Part shown: in pieces, positions 42,910 through 49,919 of the stretch | How the letters are laid out: the number at the start of each line of letters is the position of its first letter | Numbering within the stretch: the first letter of the stretch is position 1 | Assembly (NCBI RefSeq): GCF_007860015.1 | Contig: NZ_SJPS01000001.1 | Coordinates: forward strand, 1,302,001-1,366,000 | Source: Bythopirellula polymerisocia | GTDB lineage: Bacteria > Planctomycetota > Planctomycetia > Pirellulales > Lacipirellulaceae | Reading direction: 5' to 3' | DNA length: 64,000 nucleotides | Translations under genes and position numbers: made by a program | The notes under the pieces: generated by a model | Told to the model about the DNA's origin: nothing | What the model saw: the letters and a program-made list of their open reading frames with translations, nothing else | The model's database searches: none

Positions 42910-43665
42910 CTAGCTGCGAATTCGCGCGAAACCCAGCCCAACGCAAGCGAGACCCATCAGCAACATGCTGGCGGGTTCGGGGACAACGCTGAGGTTAACA
43001 TTGTCGAAATTGGCACCACCCCCAGCCGAACTTAGACCGACACCCAAGCGAACGGTGTCAATGGGACTGGCACCAATGAATGCAGCAGCGAGGACTTCTG
43101 TTCCGTTGATGTTACCATCCCCATTAAGATCGATCGTGAAGGTGGCACTCGCTCCATCCAAGACCATCTTATATGTGTGCCACCCTGCCACTGGAGCATT
43201 TTGGATTGGTTGATTTGAGTCATCAACCATATTGGAAAAGGCAACCCAACTGGGGCCCGGCAACACTGCGCGGACAGCGTAGTGATTTGGGGAATTATAC
43301 ATACCCATTTCAAAGAGGTTGGCAACTGCGGAGCTACGCAGGCCAGCTGTCATTCGTTTGTTGGCGCTAGTTCCGTCGTCATAGATGTCTACGGTGTAGA
43401 CAACAGGATTAGCAGCCGTGGGAACCAGCCCTGCAATAGTTTGTTGGTTTTGGACGCCACCGTTATTGCGATAAGACTGTCCAGGATTACCAAATGCGGT
43501 ATCGAGAGTGCCGACGCCAGCCGCACCCCACACGGCCTGCATTGCCGTCGTATCTGCATACGATTCAAAATCATCACTGATAATTGTCGTGCCTAGAGCC
43601 ACTGACCCTAAGCTACTGGTGAGAAAGGCGGCAACAAGTGTTGCCAAAAAAACTTGTAATTTCAT
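42910..43665 (-). CDS. PEP-CTERM protein, DFESY paralogue 2
   Basis: A 251-residue exported protein closely related to its neighbour 41784-42566. It shares 'IISDDFESYADTTAMQAVWG', 'GVGTLDTAFGNPGQS', 'DIYDDGTSANKRMTAGLRS', 'LFEMGMYN', 'GWHTYKMVLDG' and a PEP-CTERM tail 'VPEPASMLLMGLACVGLG' followed by a basic end. Signal peptide ~1-25. A dockerin-like loop 'DLNGDGNINGTE' sits near residue 175. Terminators after each copy show that the two genes are transcribed separately. The tandem arrangement and shared leader indicate duplication. Confidence 0.88.
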   Translation of the reverse strand: MKLQVFLATLVAAFLTSSLGSVALGTTIISDDFESYADTTAMQAVWGAAGVGTLDTAFGNPGQSYRNNGGVQNQQTIAGLVPTAANPVVYTVDIYDDGTSANKRMTAGLRSSAVANLFEMGMYNSPNHYAVRAVLPGPSWVAFSNMVDDSNQPIQNAPVAGWHTYKMVLDGASATFTIDLNGDGNINGTEVLAAAFIGASPIDTVRLGVGLSSAGGGANFDNVNLSVVPEPASMLLMGLACVGLGFARIRS

Positions 43666-43704
43666 TAGGACACTCCCCTCGTCGCCGATGAAGGCGACAA
43701 AAAA
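43666..43704 (-). promoter_or_regulatory. Hairpin-plus-ribosome-site leader, copy 2
   Basis: On the minus strand: TTTTTT, GTCGCC-(6 nt)-GGCGAC hairpin, then GAGGGGAG and the ATG. Compared with copy 1 the stem is one pair longer and the loop differs in length and sequence, while the ribosome-binding stretch is identical. Confidence 0.6.
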
Positions 43705-43902
43705 CTAGAAAACAACAGACAGAGAAAGAACATTTAAAAACTGCTTACGGACAAATCGCCCGGCTATCTCCAGAGTAATCAGAAATTACCAAATCAGCAA
43801 GAAAATCTGCGCAATATTTTGTCTGATTTGCGAAGGTTTCTAGATTTTTTGAGCCTAAAAACCATGCTTTGAGATTCCTCCTACCAGATGATCGCGGCCT
43901 TT

Positions 43903-45003
43903 TTATTCATCGACGATATCACTACCATTGCGCGATCCCAATGCCAGATAAACTCTCGGGGCCAGCGATTCCTGCAGAAAGCTGACGCTCCCATCCCCTC
44001 GGGCAAAATTGACTCCCCCTGGGTGGCGACTTCCGAAAGGAAGATCGTTAACGGAAATGACCTTTGGCGTGGTCGCTGGCACCTTAGGTCGGTCGCCTAA
44101 GTCATTGTTATGCAACTGGTAACATCCGTTGAAAGGATCGTGGTTGAGTGCATATAGCTCCGTAAGATTCTTGGTGGCAAAAAGTGCAGTTGATGGTTGG
44201 GGCCCTTCGGGTGCGGGTCTAGCCTGACCACGGGTGGCAGGGATGAACGGGGGGACGGTCGAACCCGTCCAATAAGCACCAATCATCCAAGCCCGGATTT
44301 GATAGGTCCGCTCACCCATCAAAAGTGTGTTACTCGTCCCATCGGTAACTTCCCGCAACTCAACAGGCCAGTCCTGGATTAAGAGTCCGTCGTAATTATT
44401 CGGACCAAACAATCCCGTGGCACTGGAGGTTATACAAAAGTCTTCTCCACCACGATCACTTGGGCATCTCCCAGTACGGGCATAGTAAGTTCCGGCCACA
44501 CCCGCGTAGCTCATGCCTTTACGATCGCTATTGCCAAACTTTTCTTCCTGCTGGGCGAGTTCTGGATCGCTGGGACAGAGATACATAGGAAGCAGAAGTT
44601 TATTTAAATCATCCATGGCTGAGCCATAGGCATCATCAGCATTCGTCTTGGTGGGGTCCGTGTATTTAGCAATAGCGTCTTGGCTCACAGCAGCCTGCTC
44701 AACATAAGGTAGGATCAACACGGGCCAGCCAAGTCCGCTTTGTGTGTCCTTGGATGAATTCAGCGTTGCTGGGGGTAAAGAGTCTTTAGCCGATTCATAG
44801 TTCAGGCACGAGAGCGCGATGTTCTTAAGGTTGTTCGTGCAACTCATCCGCCGCGCCGATTCACGTGCCGCCTGAATTGCCGGTAACAGAAGTGCTACCA
44901 GCACTCCGATGATCGCAATAACGACCAATAGCTCTACAAGGGTAAAACCAGATTGCGGACCTCGAAGGGATCGTCGAGTTAAGGAAAAGTTGCTTCCGGA
45001 CAT
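43903..45003 (-). CDS. DUF1559 pseudopilin-like protein 1
   Basis: A 366-residue protein with a type IV prepilin-like N-terminus: 'SGFTLVELLVVIAIIGVLVA', a hydrophobic helix, then 'LLPAIQAARESARRMSCTNN', the hallmark of planctomycete DUF1559 proteins. A beta-rich C-terminal domain ends with 'GVNFARGDGSVSFLQESL', the typical closing motif. Such proteins are thought to be processed by a prepilin peptidase and assembled or exported through a type II-like system; their role is not settled. It is the last gene of a DUF1559-lipoprotein-DUF1559 group. Confidence 0.93.
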   Translation of the reverse strand: MSGSNFSLTRRSLRGPQSGFTLVELLVVIAIIGVLVALLLPAIQAARESARRMSCTNNLKNIALSCLNYESAKDSLPPATLNSSKDTQSGLGWPVLILPYVEQAAVSQDAIAKYTDPTKTNADDAYGSAMDDLNKLLLPMYLCPSDPELAQQEEKFGNSDRKGMSYAGVAGTYYARTGRCPSDRGGEDFCITSSATGLFGPNNYDGLLIQDWPVELREVTDGTSNTLLMGERTYQIRAWMIGAYWTGSTVPPFIPATRGQARPAPEGPQPSTALFATKNLTELYALNHDPFNGCYQLHNNDLGDRPKVPATTPKVISVNDLPFGSRHPGGVNFARGDGSVSFLQESLAPRVYLALGSRNGSDIVDE

Positions 45004-45053
45004 GATTGAATCCTCGCAAATAAAGGTTTCAGGCGGCGTGTCGACTCTCCTAC

Positions 45054-45449
45054 CTATTCTAATTCAAAATCAACGGTCTGCGTTTCATCTTGCAGACTGA
45101 TCGTCGCAGAAAGTCCCGACGTCTGCTGGCGACTGTATTTGGCGGGCAGAGCATTGGGGTCGTGAGAAGGTAGCGGATCTCCCTCTTTGAAACCAGCGGG
45201 TAACTTCGGGGGAGCATTAACGATCACCTGATATTGACCGGGGGGAAGTTCGATCTCATAACTCCCCTCGGGTGTGATAGCTGCTCCGATCGGTCTACCT
45301 CCAGCAGGGAAGAAACTGACCATGCCATGGTCAAGGGCCTTGGCTTGATAACTGATTTTCCCTGTTACTTGCTGCGTAGGCTCCGACTTAGCACAACCAA
45401 TAGCTATGGCAAGAATGGCCTGAATAAACAGCAAATGAGTTCGTGTCAT
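45054..45449 (-). CDS. Lipoprotein with carboxypeptidase-regulatory-like domain
   Basis: A 131-residue predicted lipoprotein. The ATG at 45449 gives 'MTRTHLLFIQAILAIAIGC' with Cys19 as the lipid site. The mature part is a beta sandwich of the CarboxypepD_reg type: 'QVTGKISYQAKALDHGMVSF', 'GRPIGAAITPEGSYEIELPP', 'GQYQVIVNAPP'. Such small lipoproteins are regularly found beside DUF1559 genes in planctomycetes. It lies 31 bp after one DUF1559 gene and 50 bp before the other, consistent with an operon. Confidence 0.85.
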   Translation of the reverse strand: MTRTHLLFIQAILAIAIGCAKSEPTQQVTGKISYQAKALDHGMVSFFPAGGRPIGAAITPEGSYEIELPPGQYQVIVNAPPKLPAGFKEGDPLPSHDPNALPAKYSRQQTSGLSATISLQDETQTVDFELE

Positions 45450-45480
45450 CTGGCAACTCCGTTGGGAAAGAGTCACGCCA

Positions 45481-46539
45481 TCACGGTTGATCGGCAACTT
45501 CACCTCCATTGCGAGATCCCATCGAGACCCACGTGATAGGATCAATACTGTCGGCGATAAAATGGACACTCCCATCCGCGTAGACGAAGTTGAGACCCCC
45601 CGAATGAAAACTACCCCAGTAGAGGTCGTTCAGCCCGACGATTTCTTGACCTCCGGGTGGCAATGGAGGATCGTTACCGTATTGAACATGACTGACATAG
45701 TATCCTGCAGAAAATGCGCCGTTGGGAGGGTATTTTGCGTCGATGTTCTTAGAAGAATACAACAAATGGCTCGTGTCAGTACTCGCACGACCTCCTGTCA
45801 GCCATGACCGACATTGATACCAGCGCTCTCCTCCCAGAAACGTATTACTAGTTCCGTCGGTCACATCTTTGAACTTCACCTTGCTATCGAAGTACAAGCA
45901 ACCATCCGTGTTTACCGCTCCGGTAAAACCCGAATAGCTTAGAACCTGATCTTGATCGTTGCGGGCATAAGCCGAGCCGGCGACCCCTGCATAGTTCGTC
46001 GCTTCCCACTGTTCTCCCCGAGCGTTCAAAATGAGATCGTCATACCGAACGCCATCACTAGGACATTTATAGACATTCAATTGCAATTTGCTAAACTCAA
46101 GTTCCCCAGGTTGGCGATTCGGGGCATTATCCAACTCATAGACGTCAGGAGCTTCCAATCGCGGGGCACCTCGCCCGCCGGAAACCATCTTGGTATTTTC
46201 CTTGAGTCGATCAGTCATTTCCGTCCCAAGCGACGTGAATTCCGCGTAGGGTAAAATTTCAACTAGCCAAGAAAAACCATTACGATCTTTGGGAGTGTTT
46301 GGAATTATTCCCGGGGGAAGAACTTTACTCGAAGATTCATAGTTTAATATTGATAAGCCGATTTGCTTGAGATTATTGGTACAACTCATCCGTCGCGCAG
46401 ATTCACGCGCAGCTTGGATGGCCGGCAACAACAGCGCCACCAAAACCCCAATGATGGCTATCACGACCAGCAGTTCGACCAGCGTAAAACCGCGTCTTTG
46501 ACGGCAACGAGTGATTTCAGAAGTAATGCCTAAAGACAT
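45481..46539 (-). CDS. DUF1559 pseudopilin-like protein 2
   Basis: A 352-residue paralogue of 43903-45003: prepilin-like 'RRGFTLVELLVVIAIIGVLV', then 'LLPAIQAARESARRMSCTNN', a soluble C-terminal domain and the closing motif 'NFVYADGSVHFIADSI'. Nucleotide identity over the first ~150 bp of the two genes is visibly high, so the region around the prepilin signal may be subject to gene conversion. It is the first gene of the three-gene group. Confidence 0.93.
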   Translation of the reverse strand: MSLGITSEITRCRQRRGFTLVELLVVIAIIGVLVALLLPAIQAARESARRMSCTNNLKQIGLSILNYESSSKVLPPGIIPNTPKDRNGFSWLVEILPYAEFTSLGTEMTDRLKENTKMVSGGRGAPRLEAPDVYELDNAPNRQPGELEFSKLQLNVYKCPSDGVRYDDLILNARGEQWEATNYAGVAGSAYARNDQDQVLSYSGFTGAVNTDGCLYFDSKVKFKDVTDGTSNTFLGGERWYQCRSWLTGGRASTDTSHLLYSSKNIDAKYPPNGAFSAGYYVSHVQYGNDPPLPPGGQEIVGLNDLYWGSFHSGGLNFVYADGSVHFIADSIDPITWVSMGSRNGGEVADQP

Positions 46540-46700
46540 TCTTTGATCCTTAAGTCGAATTAGCAGGGGCTAGAAGTCGCGCAGATAACAACAAGGAGAA
46601 TTTTGCAAGACCTTTTCATTATACGCAGTTTTGCAGAAAAGCCAAAGAGAATCCAGCGCATTAATTTATCGCACTTGCGCACGAAAACTCGCCTGGGTCT

Positions 46701-46835
46701 CCCGTAGGCCGGGCCGAGCAACGCGAGTTCCGGCACAGCAGCGTCTCCCGCGCCGCCAACCCCGTTAGCCGCGCCGCGCCAGGCGAGTCTAACGAGTCAG
46801 AGCGAAGCGAGTCTCCCGCCCCGCAACGCCAACCC
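46701..46835 (+). repeat. Dispersed ~130-bp GC-rich repeat, copy A
   Basis: Matches 48426-48556 in direct orientation at roughly 75-80% by eye. Shared blocks include AGGCCGG.CCGA, ACGCGAGTTCCG, GCGTCTCC, GCCGCGCCGCGCC and GAGTCTAACGAGTCAGA. The two copies flank the PEP-CTERM gene 46934-48121. The related element GTAGGCCGGA...GTTCCGGCA is, to my knowledge, common in planctomycete intergenic DNA. Confidence 0.78.
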
Positions 46836-46868
46836 AGCAACATTGCCAGAACTTCCGGCTTACTTCCC

Positions 46869-46909
46869 AAAAAAACCGCGCCGTGGACTGCCCCAGTACC
46901 ACGACGCGG
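46869..46909 (-). terminator. Terminator of PEP-CTERM gene 46934-48121
   Basis: On the minus strand CCGCGTCGTGG pairs with CCACGGCGCGG (G-U allowed) around a 12-base loop, followed by seven T. Confidence 0.85.
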
Positions 46910-46933
46910 CCTAATAAATCAATGAGACCCAAA

Positions 46934-48121
46934 TTAGACGGCCAGTCTACGACTCCTGCCAGCCAATCCTGCCATGGCCAAAATCAAGAGCGCTGCCGAA
47001 GCGGGCTCAGGCACAGCAGCCAAAGTTGGACTGAGCGGCGTGCCATACTGCGACTGCCAAACGCCCAGGTCGATTCCATCGACATTTTGATCGCCGTTGG
47101 CATCCCCATCCGCCAAGGTTGCCCCACCCATCAGATTCGCGTTCCGCTGCCAAGTAAGGAAATCTTTGCCGTCCACGTCCCCGTCGCCATCGAAGTCGGC
47201 ATCGCCCATTGGTGCAACGACGTCGACCAAGCGGAGGGAGATGTTGTCATAGGCGGCAAACGCGGCTTCTAAGACTGTTCCGCCAGACGAAGGGAGAGCT
47301 GAAGGGGGACCGAAGCGGAGATTAGTATAACCTAGTGCGGAAGTTGTGATAGCGACCGTGTCCATGGCATCTACGCCAGGAGTACCGTTGCCTGGCCCTG
47401 GAGTGAGCGGATCATTAGTGAGGCCATCTCCATAAAGATCCAGACTAAAGACGATCTGATTGACACTGATGACGGCCTTAAAAGTATGGAAACCAGCACC
47501 TACCTCTGACTGTGTATTTAACAAATCATTCAAAGGAACATCCATATTTACAGTGTCGCCAAAATTGACCCAGTTAGGGTTGGGTTCATCGCCCGCCACC
47601 GAGGGAAAGAGAATGGCGCGATAGTTGAACCCAGGAGCTGGATCATTATACAAACCCATCTCGATAATGTTTTCGGTGGTACCCCCTGAAACTCCACGCA
47701 GACCAACAGTCAATCTCTTGTTGGCTGAAAGTGCATCATCACCAAAATCGAATGATAAAACAACATTCTGAGTGGCTGACGGAGTAATCGTACCGAAAGT
47801 CATTTGATTGACCGTACCTCCCCCTGCAACACCTGAAGAGCCGGCCAGATCGCAGTTGCCTTGACCGGTCGCGTCATTCGCCGAGCCACAGAATTGAGCA
47901 AAGTTCGTGAGATTGGTCCCGCCATAAAATGGCACAGTGTCTCCCATCACCAGAGTGGTGGCGTTATCAGGTCTAGCAGGAACACTAGAAGGCCACGCCG
48001 CCAAGAGTTGGGCTGATGTGGTGTAAGATTCAAAATCTTCCACAATGATGTCAGTATCAGCAATCGTCACGTTCGTCATCATCGCACAGAGAAAAGCCGT
48101 CAAAGCAAATCTTTGAAACAT
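46934..48121 (-). CDS. PEP-CTERM protein with dockerin-like repeats, DFESY paralogue 3
   Basis: A 395-residue exported protein. Signal peptide ~1-21 ('FALTAFLCAMMTNVTIA'). The mature start 'DIIVEDFESYTTSAQLLAAW' and the later 'VLSFDFGDDALSANKRLTVG' and 'GAGFHTFKAVI' match the other two DFESY proteins. Unlike them it has two dockerin-like calcium loops ('DFDGDGDVDGKDFLTWQR' and 'DANGDQNVDGIDLGVWQ') before the PEP-CTERM tail 'AVPEPASAALLILAMAGLAG' with Arg-Arg after it. Probably a surface protein of the same jelly-roll type with an added calcium-binding stalk. It is flanked by a ~130-bp direct repeat. Confidence 0.9.
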   Translation of the reverse strand: MFQRFALTAFLCAMMTNVTIADTDIIVEDFESYTTSAQLLAAWPSSVPARPDNATTLVMGDTVPFYGGTNLTNFAQFCGSANDATGQGNCDLAGSSGVAGGGTVNQMTFGTITPSATQNVVLSFDFGDDALSANKRLTVGLRGVSGGTTENIIEMGLYNDPAPGFNYRAILFPSVAGDEPNPNWVNFGDTVNMDVPLNDLLNTQSEVGAGFHTFKAVISVNQIVFSLDLYGDGLTNDPLTPGPGNGTPGVDAMDTVAITTSALGYTNLRFGPPSALPSSGGTVLEAAFAAYDNISLRLVDVVAPMGDADFDGDGDVDGKDFLTWQRNANLMGGATLADGDANGDQNVDGIDLGVWQSQYGTPLSPTLAAVPEPASAALLILAMAGLAGRSRRLAV

Positions 48122-48425
48122 CTAAAAGTCCTCACATAAAAGTAGTCTTGGTGGTCTTTGTCAAAGCGATCGAGGACCCTACCTGGGTACTATCCGAAGG
48201 AGCATAGCCGCCCAGCGGGAAAAGTTGTTCGCCCCTACAGTCGATCATAATGTAAGAGTGTTAAAAAACGAAACATTTTGTGCGCAATTATTTCTCTCCG
48301 AAGCGCAAGTTATGTCCCAAAGTCCAGGAATTAGCGACGATCTTTGAGCTATGGCACTCTGACTTATTTGGTCATTAGTCCTTGGATTTGGTCAAATACG
48401 CCAGTTTGCTACCACGGATGGGGTT

Positions 48426-48556
48426 CCCGGAGGCCGGACCGAACCACGCGAGTTCCGATACAGTGGCGTCTCCACAACCGCGAAACCCGTTTGCCGCGCC
48501 GCGCCCGACGAGTCTAACGAGTCAGACCGAAGCGAGACTCAAACGCCGCCAGCCCA
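48426..48556 (+). repeat. Dispersed ~130-bp GC-rich repeat, copy B
   Basis: Second copy of the 46701-46835 repeat, in the same orientation, with more substitutions. It keeps CACGCGAGTTCCG, GCCGCGCCGCGCC and GAGTCTAACGAGTCAGA. Confidence 0.75.
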
Positions 48557-49225
48557 ACGCAGATACACCCCCGGTACTCGCTCCACGCGTTCGCGGCCTA
48601 CGACCCAGGCCAAGAATTCTTGTAGAAATTGGACACCCGATGTCAGACAATAGGCCTCGCCAACCTCTAGGCGAATTCTTCGACCGTAGGAATTATTCGC
48701 CTACATATCATGGCGGTCAATAAGCTTCGTCATTCAGACTCCTTTGGTCATTGGACATTGCTTTTCCATTGTCTCTCTTTGCTCATGTTCAACCAACCCC
48801 CGGCGAATTATTCAGAAAGTTTTTCCAGAAAGAGATTATGTGGGAGCCGAGAGTATTGTGTTGCAAAACTCCTCTACGCGTGTGGCCTCGCAATCCACAT
48901 AAGTCTTGCCTCGCCAATAAGTTGAAGCGTGGCGGGCCGACGCAATGAGAGGGGGTTTATTTATTAAAAAAAAGAACTCGGCAAAAAAGGGCAAGGCAAC
49001 CAATGGAGATGGGGCTCCTCACATCGGTCTGGCCCAAATTTCATTGTAGCATTTGGCCACCAGATTTCAGAGAATAGTCGTCGCCAACCGTGAGGCGGAT
49101 TCTTTGACAACATGAATATTGTCCCAGCCGCTTGCGGCTTAGGAACGACTCATAAATCACTTCCCTATTTCGCAAGAATTATTCGCCTAGTTTCGGTATC
49201 AATGGGAGCTTTATGAGCCTTGAAT
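48557..49225. other. Repeat-scarred intergenic region
   Basis: No gene recognised. Two stretches look like diverged copies of each other: 48657-48685 against 49081-49109 (TCGCCAACC, then AGGCG.ATTCTT.GAC) and 48688-48703 against 49176-49190 (AATTATTCGCCTA). The rest is AT-rich and featureless. Confidence 0.45.
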
Positions 49226-49238
49226 GAACAGAAGGAAA
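49226..49238 (+). repeat. Inverted repeat around GxxExxY gene, left arm
   Basis: GAACAGAAGGAAA, the reverse complement of 49749-49761 with one mismatch. Similar CTCTGTTTCC-type purine/pyrimidine runs continue on both sides of the gene. Confidence 0.55.
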
Positions 49239-49292
49239 CAGAGACATGAACACTCCGTTTCCTTTGTCTTCGCTGCTGGAAAGTCCTCCACA

Positions 49293-49698
49293 ATGCACCC
49301 CTTGTTTTCGCAAGCCTCTGAAACAACTCATGACGTGATCGGTGCGGCGATTGAGGTACACAAGGACAAGGGACCGGGATTATTGGAATCGATATACGAG
49401 TGGTGCTTGACTCGAGAACTCGAACTGCGAGGCCATTTGGTCCAAAGTCAAGACAAAGTAATTATTCGATATAAGCATTTTGAACGCGAAGATCCGCTGA
49501 AATTCGACTTACTCATTGATAAGTGCTTGTTTGTTGAGGTCAAAGCCGTTGAAACCGTTCACCCAATCCATAAAGCACAGTTGCTCAGCTACATGAAACT
49601 TCTTGATATCCCTTTAGGTTTTGATCATCAACTTCAACGTACCCAAGCTAACCGATGGTCTGTCGAGGTTGATCCTCCCAGGAGCTAACTTGGAGTGA
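49293..49698 (+). pseudogene. GxxExxY protein gene with a +1 frameshift near its end
   Basis: The frame from ATG 49293 encodes the GxxExxY family: 'THDVIGAAIEVHKDKGPGLL' leads into the signature G-L-L-E-S-I-Y, then 'LKFDLLIDKCLFVEVKAVE' and 'HKAQLLSYMKLLDIPLGF', a PD-(D/E)XK-like arrangement. The family then expects a strand like 'LIINFNVPKLTDGLSRLILP'. That sequence is present exactly one frame over: removing one T from the TTTT at 49621-49624 restores it to a stop at 49698. As it stands the protein ends aberrantly at 49688. Either a true indel in a homopolymer or a sequencing error. The function of the family is unknown. Confidence 0.8.
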
Positions 49699-49748
49699 GT
49701 GAGAAGAGTAGACAGAGGAAACAGAGGAATTGGCCTCTGTTGTCTCCC

Positions 49749-49761
49749 TTTCCTCCTGTTC
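49749..49761 (-). repeat. Inverted repeat around GxxExxY gene, right arm
   Basis: TTTCCTCCTGTTC, 12 of 13 matches to the inverse of 49226-49238. A further local hairpin CAGAGGAATTGGCCTCTG is at 49719-49736. Confidence 0.55.
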
Positions 49762-49882
49762 AAACAATTCCAGGATGTACCGAAATAGGTCAAAGTTATT
49801 ATGGAGCAGTTCCTTTACGCTGCAATTGCTAACTAGTATTGCGCACCGATTCTGCATGGCCCGACGCTTCTGAAAAATCTGG

Positions 49883-49911
49883 CCAGATCCCTCGGGGTAC
49901 CTCGGGATGAC
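49883..49911 (-). repeat. Short REP-like unit, relative of the GIY-YIG cassette repeat
   Basis: Read on the minus strand it starts GTCATCCCGAG and ends GAGGGATCTGG, the same ends as the 36-bp repeat at 11444 and 11879, but with a seven-base centre (GTACCCC). ATCCC/GGGAT can pair. It lies just beyond the stop codon of the ABC exporter gene. Confidence 0.75.
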
Positions 49912-49919
49912 ACGAACTC

